A stretch of DNA of 40,776 nt, from contig JANTGS010000017.1 in the NCBI GenBank assembly GCA_024762795.1, positions 1 through 40,776 of the forward strand. The letters run 5' to 3'. The notes beneath the pieces are model-generated. The model worked only from the letters and a program-made list of their open reading frames with translations. It was not told where the DNA came from and searched no databases. Of this stretch, positions 7,044-17,014 are shown piece after piece (position 1 is the first letter of the stretch; the number at the start of each line of letters is the position of its first letter). The position numbers and the translations under genes are program-made. The DNA comes from Flavobacteriaceae bacterium (GTDB lineage Bacteria > Bacteroidota > Bacteroidia > Flavobacteriales > Flavobacteriaceae).

Positions 7044-8879
7044 ATGCTTAAAAAGATTCTCTTCCTTTTTTTTATTACAGTATTACAGGTCAATGCACAA
7101 AGCAATGTTTACTGGCAGCAACATGTTGATTATACTATGGATATTGATATGAATGTGAACAACTATCAATACACCGGTAAACAAAAATTAATCTATACCA
7201 ATAATTCTCCTGATGAACTGAAATATGTCTTTTATCATTTACAGTTCAACGCATTTCAGCCGGGTAGTCAGATGGATATCCGGTTACAACATATCAAGGA
7301 TCCTGATGGCCGTATGGTAAACAATAAGGGTACCGCTGAAAATCCTGTTTATGAAAGCAGGATCTCAAAATTAACTCCTGATGAAATAGGTTATCTAAAA
7401 GTAAATTCTTTAACTCAAAACGGTAAACCGGTAAAATATGAAGTGATTGGTACTATTTTAAAGGTTTATCTGAATACACCTGTTAAACCTGGTCAAAAGA
7501 CCACTTTTAATATGGATTTTAAAGGACAGGTACCTGTTCAGATTCGTCGTTCCGGTAGAAACAATGCCGAAGGGGTTGCACTTTCGATGGCTCAATGGTA
7601 TCCTAAAATGGCCGAATATGATGTGGAAGGCTGGCATGCCAATCAGTATATTGCGAGAGAGTTCTTCGGTGTCTGGGGCGATTTTGATGTGACCATTCAT
7701 ATCGACAGGAATTATACCGTAGGAGGAACCGGATATCTGCAAAATCCTCAGGAGATCGGGCATGGTTATGAAGATACCTCCAAAAAGCTGAAACTTCAGA
7801 AAGGGGAAAAATTATCCTGGCATTTTAAAGCTCCTAATGTACACGATTTTACCTGGGCAGCCGATAAAGATTATTTACATGATATCAGACAGGTTCCCGG
7901 CGGACTAAAAATGCATTTTCTGTATAAGAATAAACCTGAAACTGTAAAAAACTGGAAAAAAATGCAAGAGGAAGCCGTAAAGACCATGCAGTATTACAGT
8001 CAGAAAATAGGTAAATATCCTTATAAAAAATATTCTATCATTCAGGGAGGAGATGGTGGTATGGAATACAGCATGTGTACTTTAGTGAATGGAGATGTTA
8101 AACTGGGCTCACTGATCGGTACTATGCGACATGAAATGGCGCATTCCTGGTTTCAGTTTGTACTGGCTTTTAATGAAACCAAACATCCGTGGATGGATGA
8201 AGGATTTACCTCTTATATTTCTTCTATGGCCGCTCATGAACTGAGTAAAAATAAAACGGAGAAGATCAATTTTGACAGAACCTATATGACCTATAATTAC
8301 ATTGTAAAATCGGGAATGGAAGAGCCATTAACCACTCAGTCCGACCGGTACAATACCAATATGGCCTATAGTATAGGGAGTTATGTAAAAGGTCAAATCT
8401 TTTTATCCCAGCTGGGATATATCATAGGTGAGGAAAATCTTGACAAAACCCTGAAAAAATTCTTTAACGATTTTAAATTCAAGCATCCCACCCCCAATGA
8501 TATCAAAAGAACTGCTGAAAAAGTTTCAGGAATTCAACTGGACTGGTATCTCAATGAATGGATCGAGACCACACATACTATTGATTATGGGGTGAAGCAA
8601 ATATCTGGTAATACTATTACGCTTCAAAGGATCGGCCAGATGCCTATGCCTGTTGATCTCAGAGTTACCTATATTGACGGAACGGTTGAGAATTTTTATC
8701 TTCCGCTTGAAATGATGCTTGGGAAAAAACCAACTGCCTCTGTTTTCTATGGATACTGGGGATGGGCAATTCCGGAATATACTCTGGATCTTAAAAAGGA
8801 AGTTAAAAAAGCAGAGATCGATCCGTCATTACTAATGGCTGATATAGACAGAAATAATAATGTATATGAGCAAAAATAA
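7044..8879 (+). CDS. Secreted M1-family zinc metallopeptidase (aminopeptidase)
   Basis: 611 residues with a signal peptide ending near VNAQ (residue 19). The zinc site is HEMAH at 363-367, with E386 in WMDEGFTSY after 18 residues, the exact gluzincin spacing. The exopeptidase motif normally written GxMEN appears as GGMEY at 338-342. The N-terminal beta-rich domain precedes the catalytic domain, and a short C-terminal beta domain follows it. It is expected to trim N-terminal residues from peptides in the periplasm or outside the cell. It stands alone after hemJ with a bidirectional terminator downstream. Confidence 0.93.
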   Translation: MLKKILFLFFITVLQVNAQSNVYWQQHVDYTMDIDMNVNNYQYTGKQKLIYTNNSPDELKYVFYHLQFNAFQPGSQMDIRLQHIKDPDGRMVNNKGTAENPVYESRISKLTPDEIGYLKVNSLTQNGKPVKYEVIGTILKVYLNTPVKPGQKTTFNMDFKGQVPVQIRRSGRNNAEGVALSMAQWYPKMAEYDVEGWHANQYIAREFFGVWGDFDVTIHIDRNYTVGGTGYLQNPQEIGHGYEDTSKKLKLQKGEKLSWHFKAPNVHDFTWAADKDYLHDIRQVPGGLKMHFLYKNKPETVKNWKKMQEEAVKTMQYYSQKIGKYPYKKYSIIQGGDGGMEYSMCTLVNGDVKLGSLIGTMRHEMAHSWFQFVLAFNETKHPWMDEGFTSYISSMAAHELSKNKTEKINFDRTYMTYNYIVKSGMEEPLTTQSDRYNTNMAYSIGSYVKGQIFLSQLGYIIGEENLDKTLKKFFNDFKFKHPTPNDIKRTAEKVSGIQLDWYLNEWIETTHTIDYGVKQISGNTITLQRIGQMPMPVDLRVTYIDGTVENFYLPLEMMLGKKPTASVFYGYWGWAIPEYTLDLKKEVKKAEIDPSLLMADIDRNNNVYEQK

Positions 8880-8902
8880 TTGATAAAATTTTTCTGGAAA
8901 CT

Positions 8903-8930
8903 AAAAAAGCCGCTTTAAAGCGGCTTTTTT
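8903..8930. terminator. Bidirectional terminator between the M1 peptidase gene and infB
   Basis: A perfect 28-base palindrome: six A, GCCGCTTT, then its complement and six T. It ends transcription from both the plus-strand peptidase gene and the rimP-nusA-infB operon arriving from the right. Confidence 0.92.
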
Positions 8931-8954
8931 TATATTTAATGTGTATCTGAAAAC

Positions 8955-11750
8955 TTATTTCAGTTTTTTCTTAACACTAACTTCCTGATAAGCCTCAACA
9001 ATATCCAGTTCCTGAATATCGTTAAAATTCTTGATCTGAATACCGCAATCGTAACCTTTGGATACTTCTTTTACATCATCTTTAAATCGTTTTAAGGAAG
9101 TAAGTTCTCCTGTAAAGATCACAACATGATCTCGGATGACTCTGATCTTAGAACTTCTGTAAACTTTTCCGTCAAGAACCATACATCCTGCAATGGTACC
9201 TACCTTAGATATTTTAAAGGTTTGTCTAACCTCCATATTTCCGGTTATTTCTTCTACAATTTCCGGTGAAAGCATACCTTCCATCGCATCTTTAATATCA
9301 TTGATCACATTATAGATAATAGAGTAATTTCTGATATCGATCTCTTCCTTATCAGCCAGTTGCTTGGCATTAAGGCTTGGCCTTACATTAAATCCAATGA
9401 TGATGGCATCTGAGGCAGAGGCTAAGTGTACATCAGATTCGGTAATAGCACCTACACCTTTGTGAATGATATTTACATGAATCTCTTCGGTAGACAGTTT
9501 TTGTAATGAATCGGTAAGCGCTTCAACAGAACCATCTACGTCTCCTTTAAGGATGATGTTCAGTTCTTTAAAACCACCAAGAGCAATACGTCTTCCAATT
9601 TCATCTAATGTGATATGTTTTTGTGTTCTGATAGATTGTTCACGATGTAACTGAGAACGTTTGGAAGCAATTTCCTTGGCTTCTTTTTCATCAGTGTAAA
9701 CCTTAAATTTATCTCCTGCCTGAGGTGCTCCGTCAAGTCCTAAAACAGAAACAGGTTTTGAAGGTCCGGCCTCTTTAATATTTTTTCCTCTTTCATCGAA
9801 CATGGCCTTGATCTTACCATAATGCTCTCCTGCCAGAATAAAATCACCTAATTTAAGTGTTCCGGCCTGGATCAGAATAGTAGTAACATACCCTTTTCCT
9901 TTGTCCAGTAAAGCTTCTACAACAGAACCAACAGCCGGTTTATCCGGGTTGGCTTTCAGATCGAGCATTTCTGATTCTAGCAAGATCTTTTCTAAAAGTT
10001 CATTAACACCGGTACCTTTCAGGGCAGAAATGTCCTGCGACTGAATTTTACCACCCCAGTCTTCAACCAGTAAATTCATATTAGCCAGTTCTTCTTTAAC
10101 CTTTTCAGGATTGGCATACGGTTTATCGATCTTGTTGATCGCAAAGATGATAGGTACACCTGCTGCCTGAGCATGGCTGATCGCTTCTTTGGTCTGTGGC
10201 ATGATCGAGTCGTCAGCAGCAACAACAATAACTACAATATCGGTTAATTGTGTTCCACGTGCACGCATCGCGGTAAAGGCCTCGTGACCCGGTGTATCCA
10301 GGAATGTGATCTTTTGATGATCTTCAAGTTCAACGGAATAGGCCCCGATATGCTGGGTAATACCTCCCGATTCTCCCGCGATCACATTTTCTTTTCTGAT
10401 GTAATCCAGTAAGGATGTTTTACCATGATCCACATGTCCCATAACGGTAACCACCGGAGCTCTTGGTAAAAGATCTTCTTCATTTTCTTCAATCTCTTCA
10501 GCAGTTTCTTCCACTTCAGAATCGATAAATTCAACGCTATAACCAAATTCATCTGCAACAATAGTAAGCGTTTCAGCATCCAGTCTCTGATTCATGGTTA
10601 CCATGAGTCCGAGTGACATACAAACAGAGATAATCTGGGTTACAGAAACATTCATCAAACTTGCTACCTCATTTACAGTAACAAATTCTGTTACTTTTAA
10701 GATCTTACCTTCAGCTTCCTGTTGTTCAAGTTCTTTTTCAGTTTGTTTTCTGTGCAGATCTCTCTTTTCTTTTCTGTATCGTGCTCCTTTACTTCCTTTT
10801 TTAGATTTACCCTGTAATTTTTCAAGGGTTTCTCTTACCTGTTTTTGGATTTCTTCTGCATTAGGCTCTTCCTTAACTATCGGAGCTTTTCTTCCTCCAC
10901 GTTTGTTAGGAGGTCTGTTACGATTATTATCACTAACCCTTACAGGAGCATGAGGTTTATGTATTCTTTTTCTTTTGCGTTTATTGGTATTGTCAGAAGT
11001 TTTAACCTCTTTTTTAGCTTTCGGCTTCTTTTTGAACTGATCAAGATCTATCTTTTCTCCGGCGGTTTTTACTCCTGCCAGTTTTCGATATTCTGTTTTG
11101 ATCATTTCAGGCTCTTTGACTTCCTCTTCAGCTTTTACTTCAGGAGTTTGAACTTCTTTAGCAACAGGTTCTTCTTTTTTAACCTCTTTTTTGGCTTCTT
11201 TTTCTGTTACTTTCTTTTTGGCAACAGGTTCTTTCTTGGCTTTTGGTTCCAGATCTATCTTACCAACTGTTTTTGGTTTCTCTATCTTGGCTTTGGCTTT
11301 GATTACCTCAGGTTCTTTTGGAGTTTCTTTTACCTCTTCTACAGGTTTTTCCTCCACCTCTTCTGTTTTTTCTTCAACTTTAGGTTTAGAATCAAGGTCG
11401 ATCTTACCTACGGTTTTGGGTCCTGAAATTTTTTCAGAATCAGTTTTAAAGATCTCATTTCTTTTGGCCTCTTCTACCAGTCTTTTTTCTTCAGCTTCTT
11501 TTTCAAGCTCTAACCTGATTCTTTCTCTCTCCTGCCTTTTCTCTTCGCTAATTTCTTTTGAAGCTTGCTTTTTGCTCTTGTCGGTTTCAAATTCATCAGA
11601 AAGTATTTGATAGATCTCCTGAGTCACCTTAGTGTTAGGGCGTGCTTCGATCTCATGTCCATGATCTGACAGAAATTCCACGGCACGATCCAGGGAAATA
11701 TTAAATTCCTTTAAAATTTTGTTTAACCTTATTGATTTTTGTTCAGCCAT
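8955..11750 (-). CDS. infB: Translation initiation factor IF-2
   Basis: 931 residues. IF-2 is a GTPase that brings initiator tRNA to the 30S subunit. The N-terminus carries the IF2_N fold ([21 protein letters not shown]), then about 300 residues rich in Lys and Glu containing repeated KTVGKIDL-type blocks. A second IF2_N-like segment precedes the G domain. GTPase motifs are [12 protein letters not shown] (G1), DTPGHEAF (G3) and NKID (G4). The C-terminal domains II to IV are complete to the end (VSVKKKLK). It is last in the rimP-nusA-infB operon, 39 bases after nusA, the order usual in bacteria. Confidence 0.97.
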   Translation of the reverse strand: MAEQKSIRLNKILKEFNISLDRAVEFLSDHGHEIEARPNTKVTQEIYQILSDEFETDKSKKQASKEISEEKRQERERIRLELEKEAEEKRLVEEAKRNEIFKTDSEKISGPKTVGKIDLDSKPKVEEKTEEVEEKPVEEVKETPKEPEVIKAKAKIEKPKTVGKIDLEPKAKKEPVAKKKVTEKEAKKEVKKEEPVAKEVQTPEVKAEEEVKEPEMIKTEYRKLAGVKTAGEKIDLDQFKKKPKAKKEVKTSDNTNKRKRKRIHKPHAPVRVSDNNRNRPPNKRGGRKAPIVKEEPNAEEIQKQVRETLEKLQGKSKKGSKGARYRKEKRDLHRKQTEKELEQQEAEGKILKVTEFVTVNEVASLMNVSVTQIISVCMSLGLMVTMNQRLDAETLTIVADEFGYSVEFIDSEVEETAEEIEENEEDLLPRAPVVTVMGHVDHGKTSLLDYIRKENVIAGESGGITQHIGAYSVELEDHQKITFLDTPGHEAFTAMRARGTQLTDIVVIVVAADDSIMPQTKEAISHAQAAGVPIIFAINKIDKPYANPEKVKEELANMNLLVEDWGGKIQSQDISALKGTGVNELLEKILLESEMLDLKANPDKPAVGSVVEALLDKGKGYVTTILIQAGTLKLGDFILAGEHYGKIKAMFDERGKNIKEAGPSKPVSVLGLDGAPQAGDKFKVYTDEKEAKEIASKRSQLHREQSIRTQKHITLDEIGRRIALGGFKELNIILKGDVDGSVEALTDSLQKLSTEEIHVNIIHKGVGAITESDVHLASASDAIIIGFNVRPSLNAKQLADKEEIDIRNYSIIYNVINDIKDAMEGMLSPEIVEEITGNMEVRQTFKISKVGTIAGCMVLDGKVYRSSKIRVIRDHVVIFTGELTSLKRFKDDVKEVSKGYDCGIQIKNFNDIQELDIVEAYQEVSVKKKLK

Positions 11751-11789
11751 ATTAAATTAATTGGACCTCTAAATATATTATTTTTTGAT

Positions 11790-13037
11790 CTAAGATTCGA
11801 ATTCTTCTTTTAAAATTCTTTGTACATCTAAAATTGTTTCTTCTTCCAGATCAGTTCTTTTAACCAGATCAGCTACATCGAGTTCTAAAACACTCTTCGC
11901 AGTATCCAGGCCTACTCTTCTGAATTCATCGATAACCCACTTTTCAATTTCATCGGTAAATTCTGTTAATTCTACGTCTTCTGTATCATCGCCTTCTCTT
12001 TGCACATCGATCTCATATCCGGTAAGCATACTTGCCAAACGGATATTAACCCCTTGTTTACCAATTGCTTTAGAAACTTCTTCCGGTTTTAGATATACAT
12101 CAGCTCTGGGTCTTTCTCCTTCTTTCGCATCGTGAATTTCAATAGAAACCACTTTAGCGGGACTTAAAGCTCTCGCTATAAATATATTGATGTTCTTGGT
12201 GTAATTGATCACATCTATATTTTCATTTCCAAGCTCACGTACAATACCGTGAATTCTTGAACCTTTCATACCCACGCAGGCACCTACAGGATCAATTCTG
12301 TCATCATAGGAATCTACGGCAACCTTTGCTTTTTCACCCGGTATTCTGGCTACTCCCTCAATAGTGATCAGTCCGTCAAAAACCTCAGGAATTTCCTGCT
12401 CGAACAGTTTTTCAAGAAACTGAGGTGATGTTCTTGAAAGTATGATTGAAGGTTTGTTACCTCTCAGTTCCACTTCCTTAATAATTCCTCTAACCGATTC
12501 TCCTTTACGGAAATAATCCGATTTGATCTGCTCACTTTTTGGCAATACCAATTCCACACCATTGTCATCCAGTAGAATGATCGCATTATGGCGAATATGA
12601 TGCACTTCGGCACTGTAGAGCTCACCTTCAAGTTCTTTGTATTGCTTGTAAGTATTCGTGTTGTCGTGTTCGTGTATCTTGGCGATCAGATTCTGACGAA
12701 GAGCCAGGATCGATCTTCTTCCAAGATCGGTTAATTTAACTTCTTCAGAAACATCTTCACCAACTTCAAAGTCGGCCTCGATCTTTTGTGCATCTGATAA
12801 AGAGATCTCTTCATTCTCATCTTCTACCTCACCATCTTCAACAACCACCCTGTTTCTCCAGATCTCCAGGTCACCTTTATCCGGGTTGATGATGATATCA
12901 AAATTATCATCTGAACCGTATTTTCTTTTCAATGCAGCTCTGAAAACTTCTTCAAGGATTGCCATAAGCGTAACCCTGTCGATACTTTTATCTTCTTTAA
13001 ACTCAGAAAATGATTCAATTAATGCGATGTTTTCCAT
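11790..13037 (-). CDS. nusA: Transcription termination/antitermination factor NusA
   Basis: 415 residues. The N-terminal RNA-polymerase-binding domain is followed by the S1 domain (about 130-200) and two KH domains (about 230-345; the GACVGMKGSRI and AIGKQGVNIRLA loops are visible). The long acidic repeats found at the C-terminus of E. coli NusA are absent, as is normal in Bacteroidota, but a short helix-hairpin-like tail remains. It is nine bases downstream of rimP, so translation is probably coupled. NusA can control its own operon in other bacteria, which is relevant to the hairpin ahead of rimP. Confidence 0.96.
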   Translation of the reverse strand: MENIALIESFSEFKEDKSIDRVTLMAILEEVFRAALKRKYGSDDNFDIIINPDKGDLEIWRNRVVVEDGEVEDENEEISLSDAQKIEADFEVGEDVSEEVKLTDLGRRSILALRQNLIAKIHEHDNTNTYKQYKELEGELYSAEVHHIRHNAIILLDDNGVELVLPKSEQIKSDYFRKGESVRGIIKEVELRGNKPSIILSRTSPQFLEKLFEQEIPEVFDGLITIEGVARIPGEKAKVAVDSYDDRIDPVGACVGMKGSRIHGIVRELGNENIDVINYTKNINIFIARALSPAKVVSIEIHDAKEGERPRADVYLKPEEVSKAIGKQGVNIRLASMLTGYEIDVQREGDDTEDVELTEFTDEIEKWVIDEFRRVGLDTAKSVLELDVADLVKRTDLEEETILDVQRILKEEFES

Positions 13038-13046
13038 TTCATTATT

Positions 13047-13511
13047 TTAATTATATAAAACTTTCACTTTTGCTTCTTTAATATCCCCATAAGGAATTAC
13101 AGCTTCTTTTTCCACAGTGATCTTGCCTTTTCCAACAGGTTTGGGTTCTCTTGTTTTCCATTGAAGAATGATCTTTTCTTCATCTGCTTCAATCAAAGTG
13201 CCTTTAAAGCTTTCGTTCTCTGTTTTTATTTTCATGATCCTGTTGATATTTTTTTTAAATTGACGGTTATTTATCAAAGGATCAGTAATATCGGGAGAAG
13301 TAACTTCCAAAGAAAAATCTTCTTCTTCCCGGTCTAAATTATGTTCAACATGACGGCTGATCCGGATACATTCTTTTAATGTAATTCCGGTATCCCCGTC
13401 AACAATAACTCTGATATTATTGTTGTTTGAAATAGAAAGATCAACCAGAAACAAGGCATTATTCTCATCGAGTGCCTCCTGAACCAGTTTTGATACGATC
13501 TCTTTATTCAT
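13047..13511 (-). CDS. rimP: Ribosome maturation factor RimP
   Basis: 154 residues, normal for the family, which helps assemble the 30S subunit. The N-terminal alpha/beta domain has DGDTGITLKECIRISRHVEH followed by SLEVTSPDI. The C-terminal half is the SH3-like domain (FKGTLIEADEEKIILQWK). It is the first gene of the operon with nusA and infB and has a 160-base leader containing a hairpin and U-tract. Confidence 0.95.
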   Translation of the reverse strand: MNKEIVSKLVQEALDENNALFLVDLSISNNNNIRVIVDGDTGITLKECIRISRHVEHNLDREEEDFSLEVTSPDITDPLINNRQFKKNINRIMKIKTENESFKGTLIEADEEKIILQWKTREPKPVGKGKITVEKEAVIPYGDIKEAKVKVLYN

Positions 13512-13623
13512 CAGTTTATGGGTGTTTTTTATTTATTATTTTAAAAGCTTTTTATAATTAAGATAATCAAATTCAATATGTTATAAGATTATTTTAATTA
13601 AGTCAGCCTCATTTTGATTGTAT

Positions 13624-13649
13624 AAAAAGAGGGGACTTTTCGTCCCCTC
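13624..13649 (-). terminator. Hairpin with U-tract in the rimP leader (attenuator candidate)
   Basis: On the minus strand GAGGGGAC (13649-13642) pairs perfectly with GTCCCCTC (13636-13629) around the loop GAAAA, followed by five T (13628-13624). It has the form of an intrinsic terminator. No minus-strand gene lies upstream of it, so it can only act on transcripts from the promoter at 13677-13706 or on antisense RNA. The U-tract is short, so termination may be partial. Confidence 0.65.
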
Positions 13650-13654
13650 CAAGC

Positions 13655-13666
13655 TTATTCCGTCAT
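13655..13666 (-). other. Minimal upstream ORF (Met-Thr-Glu-stop) in the rimP leader
   Basis: ATG ACG GAA TAA lies between the predicted transcription start and the hairpin and ends five bases before the stem. A ribosome stopping here would cover the 5' side of the hairpin. Such short frames also occur by chance, so translation is only a possibility. Confidence 0.25.
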
Positions 13667-13676
13667 AAAATCGCTG

Positions 13677-13706
13677 CAAATATAGTAAATCCTTTTATTT
13701 TGACAA
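13677..13706 (-). promoter_or_regulatory. Housekeeping promoter of the rimP-nusA-infB operon
   Basis: Read leftward, TTG (13706-13704) and TATATTTG (13684-13677) are separated by exactly 19 bases, the same geometry as the tRNA-Cys promoter. Transcription should start near 13671, about 160 bases ahead of rimP. Confidence 0.75.
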
Positions 13707-13766
13707 AAATCATAGTTTTATATTTATAAAATTATTAAATTTAACTAAACTATAAATACACTGATT

Positions 13767-14597
13767 ATGAAACGAATATTAGTACCTGTTGACTTTTCAA
13801 AAGAAGCTGAAAATGCTGCCCGTGTAGCTGTCAGCATTGCAAAAAAAACCAATAGCGAAATTTTTCTTGTACATATGCTCGAGTTGCCCGTAAATATTAT
13901 TGATCCTACCGAGATCGCCAGTGTAAACTCCGGTCCTCAAGCCCTGTTTTATATGAAGCAGGCCAATGAGAAGTTTAAGAATTTCGTAAAGAAACCCTTT
14001 TTCAAAGGAGTTAAAGTGGTTGAATCTGTTCAATTTCAACTCGCTTTTAGCGGAATTATTGAAGAGAGTAAAAAAAATAATATCGATCTGATTGTTATGG
14101 GATCTCAGGGGACTAGTGGCTTACAGGAGATGTTTATCGGTTCTAATACTGAAAAAGTGGTCAGAAGATCCCATGTGCCCGTTCTGGTGATCAAAAAGAG
14201 AAGAAAAGATTTTGATGTTAAAAATATGATCTTTGCTTCCGATTTTAGAACCGAAGGTAAAAATTCTTTTCCTAAAATACTGGAATTTGCCAAAATTTTT
14301 AAACCTACAATTCATTTTCTGTATGTAAATACCATTCATAATTTCAATACCACCAAGGAAATTGAGAAGAAAATGGATAGGTTTATCAATAATTTCGAGA
14401 TCGATGATTATAAAAAGATCATCTATAATGATATTTCTGTAGAAAAAGGAATTTTAAGCTATGCCAGAGATGTTGATGCCGATCTTATTGCACTCAATAC
14501 GCATGGAAGGAGCGGACTTTCACAATTGTTTAATGGAAGTATCGGCAGAGAGCTGGCCAATCATGCATTAAGACCTGTAGTTACGTTTAAGTTGTAA
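13767..14597 (+). CDS. Universal stress protein with two tandem UspA domains
   Basis: 276 residues. The first UspA domain (about 1-145) starts KRILVPVDFS and ends in the ATP-binding loop GSQG-9 residues-GS followed by VPVLVI. The second (about 150-276) keeps the HG-9 residues-GS part of the loop (NTHGRSGLSQLFNGS) but has Asn in place of the first Gly. Tandem Usp proteins in Bacteroidota are usually cytoplasmic nucleotide-binding stress proteins. It stands alone, divergent from rimP and convergent with the MBOAT gene, with no clear terminator in between. Confidence 0.92.
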   Translation: MKRILVPVDFSKEAENAARVAVSIAKKTNSEIFLVHMLELPVNIIDPTEIASVNSGPQALFYMKQANEKFKNFVKKPFFKGVKVVESVQFQLAFSGIIEESKKNNIDLIVMGSQGTSGLQEMFIGSNTEKVVRRSHVPVLVIKKRRKDFDVKNMIFASDFRTEGKNSFPKILEFAKIFKPTIHFLYVNTIHNFNTTKEIEKKMDRFINNFEIDDYKKIIYNDISVEKGILSYARDVDADLIALNTHGRSGLSQLFNGSIGRELANHALRPVVTFKL

Positions 14598-14667
14598 ATA
14601 CTGAAGTGAGCTGATATTTAATTACTTATTAACGAGGTAAAACGTTACATCATTAAATAATTGAAAT

Positions 14668-16371
14668 TTAAAATTGAAAATAAATAAATGCCTGCAGATC
14701 AGCCGACATGGTTTGGTAGATGCCGAAAATGATTAGTGCGCTTACTATAATTTTGGCTGGCAGTGGAAAAGCAATAAAACTTTCCCGATACCAGGTTTTT
14801 ACTCTAACGGGAAGCCAGTGAATTATATATCCGGTTAGCATGACGAGAAAGACCTTGTGGTATGCTTTTAAGATTTCGGGAATCAGATCAATACTAAAAT
14901 TGTTCCTGATCTGATCAATGATCTGCCAGGTACTTTCCATGTTTTCCGCCCGGAACCAGATCCGTGTAAACGTAATAAAGTTAAAGGTGATAAATATTTT
15001 AAAGCTAATCGCCAGAATATTATTATATTTCTCATAAGGACTGATCTTACGCCACAATTTATAAATGATCAAACCGATACCATTTAAACCGCCCCAAATT
15101 ACAAATTGCCAGCTGGCTCCATGCCATAAACCTCCTAAAAGCATGGTGATCAAAAGATTGATATTCGTGGTAAGCCAATTTTTAAAAGGTCTGACCCAAA
15201 GTGCAAGGACTGTTGTTAAAGCAACCAGTGCAAGAATGATATACAATACTATCATTTTTCCGGAAAGTAACACGATAAATCCAATAATAAAAAAAATTGC
15301 AATCCAGGTACCGGCGCTGCCTCCTCGGTTTCCGCCCAGCGGGATGTATAAATAGTCTCTTAACCAGGAAGAAAGACTAATATGCCAGCGTTTCCAGAAT
15401 TCACCAACATTTTTTGCCTTATAAGGAGAATTAAAGTTTTTAGGTAAGGTAAAACCCATCAACAGGGCAACTCCTATGGCAATATCGGTATAGCCGGAAA
15501 AATCGGCATAGACCTGTAATGAATATCCGTAAAGGGCCATTAAATTTTCAAATCCTGTAAACATGGTAGGGTTATCAAAGATCCTGTCGATAAAATTTAC
15601 AGCAATATAATCGCCGATAACGATTTTTTTTGTCAGACCTTTCAGGATCCAGAATAAGGCAAGCCCGAATTGATATTGTGTAAGCCGGTATGGTTTGTAC
15701 AACTGGGGTATAAAATCGGCTGCCCGCACAATTGGTCCGGCTACCAGTTGAGGGAAGAAGGAAACATAAAAACCAAAGTCGAGAATATTTTTAACAGGTT
15801 TGATATGTCCTCTGTAAACATCTATTGAATAACTTATTGTCTGGAAAGTATAGAAAGATATTCCCACCGGAAGCAGTATTTTGTTTACTTCAAAGTGAGT
15901 TCCGATATTTTCGTTGGTCCATAGGGCAAAATGATTGATCACCTCATATTGAGTATGGAAAAATTCATTAAAGGCATCGGTAAAAAAATAGGCATATTTA
16001 AAATATCCGAGTACAAAAAGATTGATAAAAACACTTGCTGCAACAAAAAGCTGTTTGATCGTTTTCTTTTTCGAAGCATAGATCAGCTGCCCGATGATAA
16101 AATCCGACAAGGTAGAGAACAGTAAAATACTAACAAAAAGTCCGCTGGTTTTATAGTAAAAGAACAGGCTGACAAAAAACAAATAAGCATTTCTCAGCCC
16201 TTGTCTTTTATAGATCATCGAATAGAAAAACAAGACAACAGCAAAGAAGCCCCAAAAAAAGAACTGGGTAAAAATCATAGGCTCTCCTTCATTGTACGAG
16301 AAAATATGTTTGATATTCTCAGCACTGAAAAAGTTGTTGAGCCATTGCAATATGATGTCTAAACTATTCAA
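14668..16371 (-). CDS. MBOAT-family membrane O-acyltransferase (AlgI/DltB-like)
   Basis: 567 residues with about a dozen membrane segments. The conserved MBOAT histidines are H330 in KRWHISLS and H417 in GGLWHGASW. Between GGNRGG and the second motif there are about 45 extra residues (353-397) that look like two more membrane helices; from memory AlgI has only about ten residues there. The frame opens with TTG at 16371 inside the end of the HAD gene (TTGAATAG holds both start and stop); the next Met is residue 32, which would drop a plausible N-terminal region. Such enzymes pass acyl groups across the membrane to extracytoplasmic sugars, usually with an SGNH partner, and two SGNH genes are upstream in this operon. 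Confidence 0.9.
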   Translation of the reverse strand: MNSLDIILQWLNNFFSAENIKHIFSYNEGEPMIFTQFFFWGFFAVVLFFYSMIYKRQGLRNAYLFFVSLFFYYKTSGLFVSILLFSTLSDFIIGQLIYASKKKTIKQLFVAASVFINLFVLGYFKYAYFFTDAFNEFFHTQYEVINHFALWTNENIGTHFEVNKILLPVGISFYTFQTISYSIDVYRGHIKPVKNILDFGFYVSFFPQLVAGPIVRAADFIPQLYKPYRLTQYQFGLALFWILKGLTKKIVIGDYIAVNFIDRIFDNPTMFTGFENLMALYGYSLQVYADFSGYTDIAIGVALLMGFTLPKNFNSPYKAKNVGEFWKRWHISLSSWLRDYLYIPLGGNRGGSAGTWIAIFFIIGFIVLLSGKMIVLYIILALVALTTVLALWVRPFKNWLTTNINLLITMLLGGLWHGASWQFVIWGGLNGIGLIIYKLWRKISPYEKYNNILAISFKIFITFNFITFTRIWFRAENMESTWQIIDQIRNNFSIDLIPEILKAYHKVFLVMLTGYIIHWLPVRVKTWYRESFIAFPLPAKIIVSALIIFGIYQTMSADLQAFIYFQF

Positions 16372-17014
16372 TATTAATATTTTCTACTTCTTTTAAACTG
16401 TTTAAAATATGATCGGCAATTACAAAACCTTTATCATTTCTATGCTCCTTGTCGGGAATGGCAATAACTTTCATTTTTGCCGCTTTGGCTGCCAGAACAC
16501 CGTTAAAAGAGTCTTCTATCACCAAGCATTCTCTCGGTCTAAGTCTCAGGTCTTTGGCTGTTTTTATAAAGATCTCAGGATGGGGTTTTCCGTATTCCAG
16601 ATGCTCTGCCGAATTAACTACCTCAAAAGCTTCTGTAATTTTTAGTTTTTTAATTACAGTATCGATCAGGCTTTTTGCGGAGGAAGAGGCTAATGCAATC
16701 TTTAATCCTTTGGTTTTAAAATGTTTTATAGAACCTTCAACACCTTCCAGAGGAACTCCTTTAGTGAGGATCAACCGGGTAACTCTTTCCAAAATATCAC
16801 GGTTAACCTCTTCTTTGCTCTTTCCTTTCCAAGGCATCAATTCATACCATAATTCCACAACTTCCTCAGTTCGTAATCCCATGTGTTTTGCACACATCTC
16901 ATGCGTGAGCGTTATACCCAGTCCAGCAAAGATCTCGATCTCCGATTGGATCCACAAGGGCTCAGAATCGATTAAAACACCATCCATATCGTATATTACT
17001 GCTTTGATCTTCAT
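16364..17014 (-). CDS. HAD-superfamily sugar-phosphate phosphatase
   Basis: 216 residues. Motif I is YDMDGVLIDSEPLW with nucleophile D9 and general acid D11; motif II is ALASSSAKS; K142 or nearby in YGKPHPEIF is motif III; ECLVIEDSFNGVLAA is motif IV. The cap domain is helical and inserted after motif I. It resembles the hexitol/2-deoxyglucose-6-phosphate phosphatase (HxpB/YniC) and beta-phosphoglucomutase group; phosphatase is more likely from the SEPLW segment. It overlaps the SGNH gene before it by four bases and the MBOAT gene after it by eight, so it is translated with an O-acylation module, an unexpected partner. Confidence 0.88.
   Translation of the reverse strand: MKIKAVIYDMDGVLIDSEPLWIQSEIEIFAGLGITLTHEMCAKHMGLRTEEVVELWYELMPWKGKSKEEVNRDILERVTRLILTKGVPLEGVEGSIKHFKTKGLKIALASSSAKSLIDTVIKKLKITEAFEVVNSAEHLEYGKPHPEIFIKTAKDLRLRPRECLVIEDSFNGVLAAKAAKMKVIAIPDKEHRNDKGFVIADHILNSLKEVENINIE

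Noticed and set aside
10594-11610. Long open frames on the plus strand opposite the N-terminal half of infB
   Set aside because: They are antisense to the Lys/Glu-rich repeats of IF-2; the products are rich in Ser/Phe/Leu without any domain, as expected from reversed AAA/GAA codons.
13629-13649. Terminator for a plus-strand transcript
   Set aside because: No plus-strand gene lies upstream and no T-run follows on that strand; the U-tract is only on the minus strand.
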